DNA from: Gonapodya prolifera JEL478
Lineage: Eukaryota; Monoblepharomycota; Monoblepharidomycetes; Monoblepharidales; Gonapodyaceae
NCBI GenBank assembly: GCA_001574975.1
Contig: KQ965740.1
Coordinates: 397,011-461,010, forward strand
Length of the DNA stretch: 64,000 bases
Reading direction: 5' to 3'
Position numbers and translations under genes: made by a program. Below the pieces are notes generated by a model. That model saw only the letters and a list, made by a program, of their open reading frames with translations, ran no database searches and had not been told where the DNA came from. Within the stretch, counting starts at the first letter, position 1; every line of letters begins with the position of its first letter. Positions 1 through 21,518 of this stretch are shown here, piece after piece.

Positions 1-600
1 GGAAAGGGGAGGGGCAAGTGGGGGAAGTTTTGGGGAGCAGGGAGATGGCGCGTGCACATTAACTGCGGTCGATTGCGGGAGGACAGTGAGGGAAGGGACT
101 AAGACAGGACACACCCTGCAGAGAAATGGAACAGGTCTGAGGAGAGATTGGCAGCACAGTGAGTCGGAGTGCGGGATGGGGTGGGGGGTGGGGGAGAGTC
201 GGCGATGAGAGTGTGCAGGGGGGAAACACCGACGAAGACAGCGAGCAGCGACGGAACAGGCAGCGGAGGGAAGAGGAGAGAGTGGAGGGAGAAGACGGCG
301 GGGGCGATGGGGGTGGGGAGGGAGCGAAAGAGCAGGGGAGACCGGACTCGGGAGAGGAAACGAGGAGGCAGGAGAGGAGTTTAGAGTGCGAGGAATGTCG
401 TTACGAGAGGATTGGTGCATTTGTGCATTGCGAAGGGTCGCACAGCGTGGAGTAGAGTCGGAGCAACATGCACTGGACTGCCTCACCACTCTACCTTACC
501 GCTCCTCCAACACTAAAAGTTCCGCTATCCTTCTGTCGCATTTCACGCAACCTTCTCTCCTGCCTATTCCCCACACCCACACCTACGCACACCCACCTCA
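1..600. other. 5' flank, no gene assigned
   Basis: The first 400 bases are purine-rich on the plus strand (G/A runs). They switch to a pyrimidine-rich stretch just before the ATG at 601, a common promoter/leader pattern in basidiomycetes. Two overlapping short plus-strand frames are compositionally biased and match nothing I recognise. A possible 5'-UTR splice acceptor (ttgcag) lies just upstream of the start codon. Confidence 0.5.
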
Positions 601-3600
601 TTGCAGCTCCCAATGTCCGCACACACGCTCAACGTCAACATCAACACTCTGAACCAACAGGTCCAAATGCAGCACAACACCACCCCCCTCTACAGGCACA
701 CCTCGCTGTCCCACCCACCTTCCATCAACATCAATCTGCAAAACATGCAAACGTCGTCATCCGCCCCCCCACCAAACCCTCACACGCTCGCATCCCCTAC
801 CTCCGCGCTCCCACCGGGCCACATGAACATGTACCCTTACCAGATGCCTCTGCACTTCAACTACCAGAACGTCCTCTCCTACCAACCTCAGCAACTCCCC
901 CTTGTCCCCTCATCACTGCCCTCCGCACCACTCCCCGCAGTCGCCGCATCGTCCCCGCAGGCGACCTCGGCCTCCTTCTCGGCACAGGCCCTCCTCTCGC
1001 TCTCGATCGCCGCACTCGGGGACCCTTCCACCTCGGGCCATGCACCAAACACGTCCCCCCAACAACCTCACCCTCCCCATCACACCGCGGCAAACCAAGA
1101 CCCCGCTCAGCCCATCCTCGTTGGAATGGACGTCTATTCCAAGTCTCCGCACTCGTCCACAACAGATGTGGGCGAGAACGGTCATCACTCTGCCTCCGCT
1201 TCCGCGTCGGCGTCGGCGTCCGCGGCTCACTCCCAAGACCACCAACATGTCGCTCAAGCCCAGATGGACTGGCACATGTCAAATGGACTGCAGGCGGCCG
1301 CACGGGCGGACAAGGGCGCAAGGGTGAGTGTCTGGGGTGAGAGAAGGCCCGCGTGCATCGTTATGGGAGACGCGTTTGGGTGGGGGTCGAGCACTTGGAG
1401 ACCTCACCGCTATATGGCGGACGTTCACCAAACAGCAATGGAAATGGACTGTGGACACGTCGTTCCAACCACGGGGGACGACCGGTTTGCGTTTTCCAAA
1501 GCATAAACTCACAACCCTCACTCGTTCTCACCATCCCAACCGCAGCCGCATACGCACCCTCACTCCCCCACACACGCCACCCCGCAAACGCACCACACAG
1601 CCTCGTCCCATTCTCCGACCCACGCCTACCCCCAACCTCCACAACCACAACCACCCACCCCGACCCAGCTGCACCCTCGTCCGCACCCACTCCCGATGCA
1701 GTCGTCGTCCTCTCCCAATCGCTCGGGCCTTGCCGCGCTCGACTGGGCCGCGCAGGCCATCAGCAACGGACAAATGGAGTGGAAACCCAAAGGCAACCCG
1801 GCCGTGCCGCAGAGTCCGCTTGGATCCCATGGTCAGGGCGCGGGATTGGGGGTCAGCGGGCAAGGTCAAGTGGAGTGGGGCGCGCAAGGACAAAGACATG
1901 CGCAAGTGCACAGCCAGGCTCAGGCTCAGGCTCAGGGAGATAAAACTGGCGCTGCACAGGGCGCAGAGTGGGGTGTGCAGGGAGGCCGCGAATGGGCTGC
2001 CGTCGGCGGCGAGGGCGTGCCGCATGAGCTGACCAACGGGTATCGAGGTCTTGCGCCGGGGCAGGAGTGGTTGAAGAAGGCCGCAGTTGGAGCGGGGGGA
2101 CCGGACTGGAGTCACCAGCACAGATTGCCGCCGTCCTCGGCACCACCGCGCAATCCCAACCAGGCACCTCCCACGTCGCCGCCGACCTCCTCTGTCGCAC
2201 CGCCACCAACCACGGGCGGCGCGGATCACGCTGGCCCGATTGCGCCGCAGCGCACGGCCACGGCCGTGTCGGCGTCTTCGCCAATTCGCCCCGACGGACA
2301 GGTCTCGTCGCCCACGACGTTTCAACACGCGCAGAACGGTTCGGCAAGTCTCGCGCAGAATGGCGACATCCATACGCAACCTGGATCGACCACCGGGACG
2401 GTCTCGGCAGGGCGCACTGTGCCCTCTGTGCCCTCCGGGCCTCGCCCACCTCTCCGCCTCCCGCGGGACCCCTCCAAAGTCCCCACGGTACGGACACTAC
2501 TGACACGCGAGCTGGACACGGATCTGTACGCCAAGATGCGTGAGCGAGCCGAGATACGCAAGGAGCTGGAGAGGGCCGAAGAGGTGCTGAGGAGGATGGC
2601 CGCCATGGGGATTTCGGGGGGTGCGGGACTGCAGAGTCAGGGTGGGGCCTCGCAGTACCAGGGGCAAGGTCAGGCCGCCGTGTACCCATCGGGGAACGGG
2701 TACGGGTACGGGGGGTACGGCGGATTGACGTATGCGTATACGCCAGGACAGAGTGCGCAGGGGCAGAGCGCGCAACAGCCGTACGGGTATCCTGGCGCGG
2801 CAAAGGTTCAGAGCCAAGGTCACGGTTCGCAACAGCAGGGGTACCAGGCCCAGGTCCCTATAGGAGGGTATCCAGGTACGTGTCTGCTGGCATTGTAGGG
2901 TACTGGATTCTTTGCTGAAATATGCGGCGGGCTTGTTCCCTTGGGCCACTCCAGATGCCTCGCAACTGTACGCCGCGACCGAACCCGGCCGGCGGGATTC
3001 GCGAGGGCCTGAGTATGCCTCCGCCGGAGCGGCGGGAGGTGCTCAGGTGGCCACTACGCCGCTTTATGTGCGAAGGGATGACAGGTACTACGCCGTCTCG
3101 TGTCCCCAATGCGGCCGGGCGGATTTCACCAACATGCAAGGGTTCGTGAATCACGGGAGGATGACACATAATATGACGTACGGGAGCCACGAGGAGGCGA
3201 TGAGGTTAGGGGGAAAGGAGGTGGTGAGTACCACAAAATCGGGGGAAGGCGTGAGGGGGAGAATCTTCAGGTTGTGTTTGAATGTTTGGGCTAACTCAAC
3301 GCTGACTCTACCTGTACCTTTTAACTACACCCAGGACGAGTCGGAAGTTCCCATAGGACATCCGTGTCGTAAACGAAACACCAAGACACCGTTCTCGATA
3401 CAAGGAGTGCTTGACAGAGGGAGGAAGGGGTGAGTAGGTTTTGTAGGGGATAGCGGGATCTATGTCCTCGTCCCCGACAAGTTCCAACCTGCATCACCCG
3501 TGTTCTAAACTTGTCCTCGCTATCCCGTAACTTCAAACTGCTCAGCGCTTCTGCAACACGCATAAAGCCCCGCATCAAGGAGCACGATTCTTCCCAACCC

Positions 3601-5155
3601 GTTGACGTCGATTACACCGACGCTCTCCCTGCTTCTGTACGCCGCCTGTCCGGTGCGGCTCTCGCGTCGAAGACTCGGCGGCTGCAGCGAGATGGACTGG
3701 TGGTGTCCCCTGGCACGGCGGCCGTAGCAGGGCCCCCCGCAGCCAAGAAGCACAAGACAAGCGTGGGTGCGCAGGGTGGAGTGGAGAATTTGGACAGGCC
3801 AAGGGTGGGAGTCTCGGGGCCGCCGGCGATTCCGGTCATGGCGGCTATCGGAGGCAATGCAGTTCAAGAGGAAACGGCGGTGGCTGACGGTTTGGTGCCA
3901 CCAGAAATGGAGGGCTCGAGGTTCTATGTGAAGAGGAAGTTGGTGATTGGGAATGTGTCCAAATATTTGAGCAAGAGTAGGTAGATTTGGGACGTTCCGC
4001 TTGGTTGGATTGTGGCTGACTGGAGTTCTTCTACTGTCATCCCTGCAACCCTCACTCTCACCATTTTGACCCCCGCCTTCCTCTTGGTACAGAGCAAAGG
4101 GATCCGAAATGGCCGCAATGCACCCACAAATGGATGATGTTTGTGTGCGGTCTGCCACCGGACGACCACCCGGAGACTTACGTACGAGCGGTGCGATTCC
4201 ACGTGCACCCTTCGTACGCGCCCAATCACATTGTGGAGGTGCGGGAGCCACCATTTTACTTGACGAGGTTTGGATGGGGAGAGTTTCCAGTGAAGGTGGA
4301 GGTGGTTCTCGTGGACGAAAAACGAAATCGAACGTTGGAGTTTGTGCATGAGTTGAAGGTGAGCATGGGGGTGGGGTATATACGTTGGAGTTTATGTGGT
4401 GGTCTCAAAGTTGACTCGGAGAAGGGGGATGACCTGTGAGGGTGGGAAGAGGTTCTTTCTTATTTATTTTTCAACGTTTTTCTCAACAACGTCCCCTCGT
4501 CACTCTCCCGACACTCCGCTCTCAAACACACCAGCTTGACAAGCGCAATAGTGGTGCACAGGTCCTCGGTGGCGAGAAAGTCTATGAGGTCGAATTAGAC
4601 CGTCACACCGAGTTCGCCCGAAAATTCCGCCTGTCTGATCCAGCTGGGGACCAAGACGGTACGAGAAGCCATAGGGCGAGTATGGCATCGCGTGGAGGGG
4701 ATGTGGACCACGGTGCGACTCCCACCAAGGTCAAAGGAGATGGATTGGCAGACTTCACTCTTCTAGACACTGTGGGAGACGATCGTGACCGAGCACACTC
4801 GGTAGATAGACGGAGTCGGGATGGTGATGGTGATGGTGAGGATGGGACAGAAGATGGTGGGGACGACGGTTCAGCAGGACCAGATGACGAGGTGGGAAGC
4901 GCCATCTACGCAGTGTCCGAGAGGGAGCAGAGCGTGCCACCTGTACCCGACGGCATAGTGTACGAAGCTGCCAGAGCACCCGATCCCCACCTGGGTGAAG
5001 AGGCAACCAGCGAGCTTGAGAGGTTCGAATTGAGTGAGGGGCGACCGAAGGTTGGGGAGGTGGATGGCGCAGAGATCAAGAATATAGATGAACGGACAGT
5101 AAGAGGTGCTGAAGATCAGATGCAAGAAGATGAAGGGCAGGAGCAAAATAGTTGA
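601..5155 (+). CDS. YEATS-domain protein with C2H2 zinc finger (YEATS2-like)
   Basis: Seven exons join in frame: 601-1323, 1546-2875, 2955-3223, 3335-3429, 3546-3976, 4093-4358, 4535-5155, giving 1244 residues. Residues 1-680 are low-complexity (Q/S/P/H-rich) with a short charged helix near 590-640. A C2H2 finger follows (C734, C737, H751, H756; NHGRMTH). The YEATS fold spans about 930-1040, with landmarks KWMMFVCG, FHVHPSYAPNH, REPPF and GWGEFPV. The C-terminus is acidic. YEATS domains read acylated lysines on histone tails in acetyltransferase or remodelling complexes; a finger upstream of the domain suggests a YEATS2-like member rather than Yaf9 or Taf14. A nuclear chromatin role is inferred from the family. 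The stop lies about 95 bp from the convergent THOC1 stop. All exon phases agree, so I treat it as one gene, although the long N-terminal half could be a separate start in some transcripts. Confidence 0.85.
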
Positions 5156-5250
5156 GAAGTTGTGGAAGGCGATTTTGCAAAGGGTCGGACATAAAGAAAC
5201 TTTTTTTTTTCGCTTTTTTATCGACAAAACAATAAATGGCAACATCTGTC

Positions 5251-8200
5251 TCATTGTCGTTTATATGTGCTGTACAGGTCTTCCGGATTCATGGGGTCCA
5301 GAAGTGTGACTGGTTTGTCGCTCATCACCAACGATTCCGTTGATAAGTCTCGAGCAACAACTCCAGCGTGAGCCAGGGATACCGTCGATTGCCCTTGATT
5401 TATGCTGGACAAATCAGATTTGCTGTTCACGTGTTCCTCATTCCTTTCATGTTTCATACCGTCTCCTCCAATCGTGTGGTCTCCTGCGTCTGTGTCCATA
5501 GCCCGATTCCCGAGCGCTTTCACGCTGTCAACATCACTCAAACCTTCTTCTATCTTGTCAACGTCCATATTGTCAGTGCCGGCATCGACGGACCCGCCAT
5601 TTGGAACACCGTTTGTCTCCACTTCAAGAGAAGCCTCCATTTCTGCAGTGTCAGCGTTGTCCAACTCTGGTGCGTTATCCACGGTGGTCTCTTTGCCAGA
5701 TTCCTCCTCCTTCTTCTTCCCTTTCTGATTGATGCTCGCTTGTTTTCGTCGCACCGAGTTCTCCTTGTTGTTTTTGGCGACAATACTGGAGTAAATCTCG
5801 GGATACCTCTTTGAAACGAGGCGATAAACCTTCCAGAGCCACCCCTGAACAAGAAAATATAATTGACACGTGAGATGTCAACGTTCCCTTCAATGGCAGT
5901 CACGACTAGAGTCTCACAGGATTATTTTCAGCCCTTTGTGGGAGAAAGTCTCTTTCCTCAAAGAGCTGTTCCAGTTCTGGTAAGAGTGGCCTTCACATTT
6001 CAAAATACTTTTGTGAGCAAACAAAGGCATATACCAACTCCACTGGACTAATCTCACTCTGAAAACTCGTCCAATTCCAGCTGAGCCATTGGGTCGTTTG
6101 GTCGCTCGAAATTCCGTTCGAGTGCATCTCGTTCGTCATCAAATCTTAGCGATGATGTAAGTGCCTAAAACGAGGTTGTCGTGTCAGCGTGCATGGGTTC
6201 ATCGAAGTGTCCACAATCAATTTACCATCCGCGGCTTTTTCCGCTTCGGACCCAGCTCCAGAATTAACGACGGGCGATCATATACGGGACATCCATCGGT
6301 CTTCCATTTGAGCTGGAGTAATACAAAAGTAGTGAGAGTTTTCTTCCACCATCATCCTGGATATGCACACTCACCCAATTCTTTTCATGTCCCAGGATTG
6401 TAACAACTGTTCTCCGGAAGCTTTTCGCTCCTGGACCCGTCGCATCCAATGCGTCAAGGACCTTCTTCCGCATATCATCGAGCCATTGTTCCTGCTTCTC
6501 AGTAATCATTCCTATCTCATTGCCAGGAGCCTTCTTTCCCGTGGACGCTCGGTAGGCATCCAGTCGACTGCGCTCGTCAGGAGCAGAAAGAAAGAGGCAT
6601 TGGATGATGATGAGGAACTGTACTAGGATGTGGCGTCGGAAAAGAGGATCGTGGAGCTAGCGAGGTGAACATCGAGTTCCAATATGGTTGAAAATGGTAA
6701 GGGGATCCAAGGGGGGGTATGCGGTCGCGGTAGTCGGTTATTAAACGGAACATTTGTTTTCACCGGAACCCGCAGACGAGTGGCCGAAGAAAAGGTCGTC
6801 CGCTGCAATTGCGTGCCACGACTCGATTCTGCCAGCCAGACTCATGCGTTTCAAGGAACGCACCTGGAGGTCGAAGAGGTTGTAACCCGTGAGGAACTTG
6901 GGGAAAAATTCTCGGCCAGGGTCGGAGGAGGCGGCATAAGTGCCACCGGATGCAGAAAGAGAGAGCTCTTCCTTGACTTCCGTGCGAATACGTTCGTCGC
7001 GAGGGCGCTTTTTAGACTCTTTGGCACGATCTTTATCACCGCCCCTGGATTCCCGGATCCCTTCGCGTCCCCCACCACCCTCTTCTCGTCGCCGATCTCT
7101 GTCGTCTCTATCTTTGTCAGGTTTGTCGCGCACTCCGTCTTTCTCGTCACGGTCCCGATCTCGCTCCTTGTCCCGATCGCGTGAGCTTACACCAACAATG
7201 GAAGTTCCACCATCTTCTGCAGATGCTTTAGCAGCCTTTTCAAATGCTTTCAGAGTTTCCTCGATCCCCTTTTTCATTTTTTCCCAATTTGTCCCCGTTG
7301 ATTCCACAATACTATATGGATTTCGGAAAAGATCTTGAAGAGACCAAAAGCGGACATACAGGCGACGTTTGTTCCGTTCAGCATCAGATTGTGAAAATTG
7401 GTGGGCGTCATCCGTGGGAGGCATGCGGGGTACTGGTGGACGATTGTCTCCAGGAGGTTGAGATCCATTGACATGAGGTACAGGAGTGCCAGCACGAGGT
7501 GAGTCGACATCCATTGCCGCGACGGAAATCGTCCCTGGTGCCTCTGATGCGGAATCCAGCTCGCCATCTGACGAGGCGCCATCATCCAGCAATTCCGCCA
7601 GAGACCCAATCGAGTTGTCAGGTGGTAGAGCATAATAAGTAACATTGTCGGTGTTGTAGTGTCCTGCGAGGTTGACAGCTGATGGAGCGAAGGTGGTATA
7701 AATGTACAAGAAACGACAAATCCCAATAAACGGGCGAAAACCAATGTTAAGTCCAATTGATGTAAAGACTTTATCATTTGAGGTACATTCCACTCACCGG
7801 AACGTTCACCCAAAGGGAAACCGGTTGTCATCATCAGAATAATCCTTCCTGCAAACCCGGTATTCCTTGTCCTACTGAGTCTCCGCAAGAGTTCATTACA
7901 GGTTCTGAGAAACACGACACCCTTGCCCTTTACTGAGAGCATATTCTGATGAAAATGTGACATAGAACTGTGAATTTGGTTGAACAATTGGTACACCATT
8001 ATCTCACCGCACAAAGTCTCTCTCGGCGCTTTTCCAAGGCTCCAAATAGAGTTTCGCATCCTTCAAGGGGAAGCATTTCCATTATGTCCTCGATGGTCTG
8101 CATAGGGGTTGACTCGTTTGAATGCTTCAAATCTGCAGAGCCTTGAGCAAGATCAATGAGGTCTTCCAGACGATTGAATAGATCCTCTCGCCGACGCTCA

Positions 8201-8673
8201 GCGCCTAGGACGTTAGAAGCAGCCATCGAAGAAGCGCTGGGTCCTGTCCTTGGGTGCACTGGATTAAGATTATCATCCCCGTCAAAGAGGGACCAAGCTC
8301 CCGTCAGAGATATTATGTCGGTCGCCTTTGCCCGAAATGAAATTTGGTCAAGCTTTCCCCAAAGATCCTCCGCCTGATCTTCCTGGGACGTCGTGAAGGT
8401 GGAAAGGAACCCCTTGTGTGTTGGGGCAATATGGGCAGCAACCGCTTCGTTGACAGCAGCATCCTTCAAGCCCATCTCGGAAGCCGGTGAGGTTCCGTTT
8501 GTGCGCGGCTGGAGGGGCCTCGCCGGTGGATGAAGAAGATGGTTAGGCAGCCATCGACCGTTGAGGTCGGTGAGGGCAGCTTCCAACGAGGAAGCAAGAC
8601 GCGCGCGGTGGGATTCCCATGAAAATACAGCAGGCCGCGTGGGAAATGTCGCCATTCGAGGCGGATCCTGCAA
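5251..8673 (-). CDS. THOC1: THO complex subunit 1 (THOC1/Hpr1)
   Basis: Eight exons on the complement join in frame: 8673-8008, 7945-7798, 7678-6864, 6656-6375, 6312-6226, 6164-6058, 5990-5918, 5844-5251, giving 923 residues (917 if the second Met, MATFP, is used). Family landmarks appear in the known order: CNELLRRLSRTRNTGFAGRI, NLAGHYNTDNVT, RFWSLQDLFRNP, KFLTGYNLFDLQ joined across an intron to LHDPLFRRHILVQFL, then HEKNW/LKWKTDGCP and NNPGWLWKVYRL. This core matches the Thoc1 family well. THO couples transcription elongation to mRNA export in the nucleus. A charged insert rich in RD/ER/DK lies in the middle of exon 3, and the last 150 residues are acidic and likely disordered. The start is 115-133 bp from a divergent gene at 8788. 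Confidence 0.93.
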
Positions 8674-8787
8674 CCCCCAAAGTTGTGGGGTGGGATGAAT
8701 CGGTTGAAACGCAAATTCAGCAGCTCAAATGAAGGTGTAAATTTGACCTTGTTCCATAAACTTGTCCGTGAACTCTTCCTTTTTCCT

Positions 8788-10665
8788 ATGGACGCAGCCA
8801 GACGAATCCTGACGAAGGGAAAACAGGACTTGCAGTCATCTAGAGGCCAATCTGGTGTCCATGCGCCCGCTGCTTCCCGTCTCGACTCGTGAGCATTCAA
8901 GCACCTCGCATCAAGCTGGACCCCTCGTTGACGATACGAGGCTCCCATAGGGTTGTCGGGTCACTTGTTCGCAATGCTGGACAAGGGGGAGGAGGCATCA
9001 AAGACATTCCCGATGATCAAGTGAGACATGGAAAGCTCGATGCAATGGCTCAACGAAATTTAAGCCCTCTTACAGATGGATCGCTACATAGCTGATATGA
9101 TTCTTAAAGAAAGCGAGGAAGCTGAGCGACGCTTTGAGGAAATGGGCACGAGAGCATATAGAACTAATGGGTTGAGTGTTTCTGGCATTGGTGGAAGTGG
9201 CATGTTCGTCAACCTAACGGTAGCCACCCAGCGACCGACCAGTGCTGAAAGCCAACACGCGGTTTCTTTCCAAAGTCGTACGGGCAACAGATGACCACAA
9301 TCGAATATTACTCGAGCAACAGCGGTCCACTGCTGAACAAAAGTTACGGGAGCTCGGTGCCTCTGGAAGCGATTCTGATACTAGGAGAGAACGAAAAAAG
9401 TTACAACATGACTCAAAAGACGGACATGGAGAGAGGAGGAGACACCACGAATACATCATCGAGCGTGACGGACGGTCCGAGTGGGGCTCGGAGCGACGGA
9501 CTGGAATCTTTAAAGATCAGGCACCGGGTTCAGAAAGATGGGTTCAAGTCTCTGACGACAAAGGAAGCTGGTCTGGTGCTTCAAAAAGCCGTTCGAGTCG
9601 CAATGACGACTCTGGCAGTCGTGACAAAGATGATGATATGGGTAGCCATCGACGCAAGAGGGCAAGAAAGGCCGAAACGACAGACTCTGACTCTGATGGC
9701 AAATACCAACGAAACCGTGGAAGAGACAATCGATATTCGGGGTCAGATACAGACACCACCCAAAAACCAAGAACTGGCAAAGATAACACCCGCGCCAGAG
9801 AAAACCTCTCGCCTAAAGACCGAGAGAGGGAGTCTTATAGTGGGGAACATCGCCGAAAGCATCGGAGAAGCTCTGAACGACGGGAGGAGGATCAGTCACC
9901 TGACTTAACAAACAAGAGGGGGGCCGGAATTGAAAAAGAACCTGCAACGGCTGGCTCATTTTCGGGCGGAACAATCGTAGATCCGCTATCAACGGAAAAG
10001 ATCGAAAATTTCGCAAGGACTCGGGGACATTCAGTGTCCTCTGAGAGCTTTGCCTCTCCTGGAGACCCAGAGGTATCTGCCCGACGGTCTGCCACCGATT
10101 CTGGACCACGCAACAATAGTCGAGATGATAGTACTACGCGCGAACGATTAGTTAGGGGAAGAGGACCAGTTGGGGTTGCTAGCCGTATGGACAAATACTT
10201 TGAAGAAGGGTATCTGCCACAATTGGATTTTGGTGAGCACTCTTTTTACAGAGCGTCTTCTTCCATATCTTGCACATTAATTACGGGCGATTTCTATCGT
10301 CTCGCCTATTTGCTTTGGTATCCACTGATGATTCTTTGCACCAACACAATTCGATCCACGCCGTGATCCAGACAACTATGACGACACAAATTTCGACTGG
10401 TATCTCCGTTCCTTAGAAGACAAGGAAGCAGAGCTGAAGCTTAAACTCCTGGAGAAGAAAGTGCGTATGTCCTGCTGGTGGGAAGCTGGAAGTCGTTCAG
10501 GGTGCCCCATCCTCATCTAACTGGGAACACTCTCCATACGATTAGCGAGCCAAAGAGGAACGCAAGAAGCGAAAGGAAAGGCGTCGAGAGAGGAAGGAAC
10601 GGAAGGAACGGCGGCGCAAGGGCAAGGAGAGTGATCACAGCACTGACAGCGATAAGAGCGATTAG
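8788..10665 (+). CDS. Charged RS/RD-rich nuclear protein, conserved in fungi
   Basis: Proposed exons are 8788-8854, 8902-9020, 9076-9170, 9232-10232, 10372-10460 and 10546-10665 (496 residues, all phases consistent). The first intron (47 nt, GTGTCC donor) is the least certain. The N-terminal part has the block PVLKANTRFLSKVVRATDDHN. The middle 250 residues are rich in Arg, Ser, Asp and Lys. The C-terminal block MDKYFEEGYLPQLDFDN runs into NFDWYLRSLEDKEAELKLK and a basic coiled tail. I recall this N- and C-terminal arrangement from fungal proteins loosely annotated as splicing factors (38B-like), but a specific function is not proven here. Composition and divergent pairing with THOC1 favour a nuclear RNA-processing role. 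Confidence 0.7.
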
Positions 10666-10762
10666 CATTTAGAGCTGCGATCCGCACATATAGTAAATGC
10701 ATCTTACCAATGTGCAGTGACCTTTGCTCCTCGATTTAGAAACGTATTAAGTCCATTTGAGT

Positions 10763-11716
10763 TCAGACTGGCCCGCCCAGGTTCTTCAAGAGAAGCGCAA
10801 ACACTTTGAGGAAGTCGGCGTACTCGCTCTCAGTGGTTTCCTCCCGGCCGTACTGTGCCTTTTCGTAGAGCTCCAAATAAAAACGAGCCACGGTGGCGTC
10901 CACCAAAGATCTGTGGTGTGACGAAAACGTTTCGACCTACGAACGAGGCAACTCAAGCACAGCTTAATCAACATACTGCCCGACGAGGGTGTCGATGTAC
11001 CGTTTGACAGTCATTCCAGGGCGGCGAGTTAGGGACGGGCTAAGTTGTGACGCTTTCTGATCTTGGCATGCCACAAAGTCAAAACGCTGCGATCATAAGC
11101 TTGACTTCTCAAACAACCTACTGATTATATCCACAGTCTCCAAGACTGCACTCTGAAAGTAAATTGGTTCCGACGTGGCAGCTGGAGAAAGGCATTCATT
11201 CCTTCACGTCTTTTGGTTCAGCAATAGTTATAACGTCATCGTCTGCTCACATGTGCGGCCCCAGCCTGTTATGGCGACAGTTTCGGGAAGAGGCTTGGCC
11301 TCCATTGCAACTGATGACACACGTGAAAGCTCTGTGTTCACCAGCCAGTACACGGGCTGCCAGAATCCGTAGCAAGACAAAGCGTTTTCGATTAACAAGT
11401 CCCTCACATAAGCACCGTCCATTAAATTGTCGCGTACCTTCGGTAGGTCTGATTGGTTGATGGGGACGAACACTTTTGGGATGTCTGCCAGTGCTGTCTT
11501 GCCCGAAATGACCCGCGAAAGAATGATGAAGAACGCGCATACACCTAGAAGCGCTACGCTTCCTCCGAATGTGAAAAGCGAGCGTTTATCCTTAGTGAAG
11601 GCGCGCCAAAAGACATCCCAGGAACACAGAATCAAGCAGCAGCCCGTCAACGCCAAGAAAAGGGAAAGGACAGTGATGTCCCTCAATCTAGCGAGCACAC
11701 GACCACCCAACGACAT
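10763..11716 (-). CDS. DLT1: DLT1-like membrane protein (defect at low temperature)
   Basis: The N-terminal exon (11716-11251) has two hydrophobic helices (about residues 13-33 and 47-67), then DIPKVFVPINQSDLPKVRDN, matching the conserved 'DIP..(F/Y)(I/V)PI...DLP' block of the yeast DLT1 family. The C-terminal exon carries FYLELYEKAQYG followed by an aromatic/leucine helix, equivalent to the family's C-terminal LYE block, and ends GGPV. DLT1 is a small two-pass membrane protein needed for growth in the cold in yeast; its biochemical role is unknown. Splicing between about 11160 and 10925 could not be made fully consistent: the segment with SLTRRPGMTVKRYIDTL is clearly coding, but the phase of the preceding junction does not fit. 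Either an exon is missed or there is a small sequence error. The 3' end is convergent with the gene ending at 10665. Confidence 0.75.
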
Positions 11717-11876
11717 CTGGTGGTGAAGGGGGGGAAGGGTATCGAAGAGGTTGAACCTTGCCTTGAGGCTGAAATCTTCCGTTCGTCACCAATTGCAAGA
11801 ATATTTTCTGCGAATACAAAATCACGACAATTCATTGGTATAAATCGAATCGGCATATACATGCATTAAAGTAAAT

Positions 11877-20577
<8,701 letters not shown>

Positions 20578-20948
20578 TTGGGCCGCGAGGAAGGCGGAAG
20601 GAGCGGGAGTGGGGACTGGGCGAACGGCGGGTCAGCGTTGAGTGGATGCCGTGCCAGATTTGTGGTGTGCACGGTGACCCTGCGTTCGATGGGTTCGATC
20701 CGATCAGTGCACAGAAAGAATGACACAACTGACCTCTGTGTTCACCGAGTCACCGACGCAGAACATCCCATTGGATCCCGTGGGTTTCGAGTGTTGATGG
20801 AGCTGGTCGTGCCCTGAAACTCACCTGGCACCGTTTGCACCCACGATACCCAATCAACGCACACGAATGAAAAACAACAACTGTTGCGCTGTGCGGCGGA
20901 AACGTCACTTAGGGCGTGCTCGACGCGGTGGACACGAATGCAGTTGCG
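20578..20948. other. Divergent promoter region
   Basis: This interval separates the XMAP215 start (minus) from the small plus-strand gene. No convincing coding exon is seen up to about 20900. Just before the next entry's Met, the residues GVLDAVDTNAVA are in frame after a possible acceptor (cacttag), so the downstream protein may extend upstream by an unresolved exon. Confidence 0.5.
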
Positions 20949-21518
20949 ATGGGGGACTCGGTGCGGGAGTTTGTGGGAAATCTCAATGGGAAAGTCCACG
21001 CGGTGCGTGTTGGGTAGAGACAGCCGCGCGTCCTGGTTGCTGCACTCTCAAGCTGCCTACTCTACTTCTGCGACTCCATCATCTTGAACCACTCTACCTC
21101 ACTGTCCCACCCACACCCCTCGCTCAATGTGCAATGCCACACCCTACCACCACACCATGCAACCTCTCTTCTACTTCATCTGTCTACCTCTATTCCAACA
21201 CACTTCCGCCTCTACACACACAGGCGACCCAATCGACCCACCAACTCACCTCACTTCACCTCTCCGCACTCACATCTCTCGACACCCAAGCCCGCCTCGC
21301 CGCGTCCTCACTCACCGCTCTCGTAGATGATGCGACCCAACTCTCACGGCAACTTGCCACAGTCTCTGCGCTCGCGGACCAAGTGTACGTCTTCTTCCCT
21401 GGTGCCTTCGCTATTCCCTGTCGTTTCACCACTTCATCGCTCCTCCAGTAAAGTACTCTCGGCAGCGGTATCATCGCTCGAAAAGGCTTACGTCGCGCAC
21501 ATGTCAAAACACTCCTGA
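20949..21518 (+). CDS. Small helical protein, possible BLOC-1/BORC-type subunit
   Basis: Three exons join in frame: 20949-21002, 21224-21384, 21449-21518, giving 94 residues from MGDSVREFVGNLNGKVHA to LEKAYVAHMSKHS. The 221-nt first intron is long for this window. The protein is almost wholly amphipathic helix (LAASSLTALVDDATQLSRQL, then SALADQVKVLSAAVSSLE). The spacing of a C-terminal 'ALA-DQV-xxL' helix resembles the C-terminal helices of BORC/BLOC-1 subunits such as BORCS6, which position lysosomes and endosomes. That is inference from pattern only. The true start may lie upstream because the residues GVLDAVDTNAVA immediately before the Met are also in frame and look coding. Confidence 0.5.
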
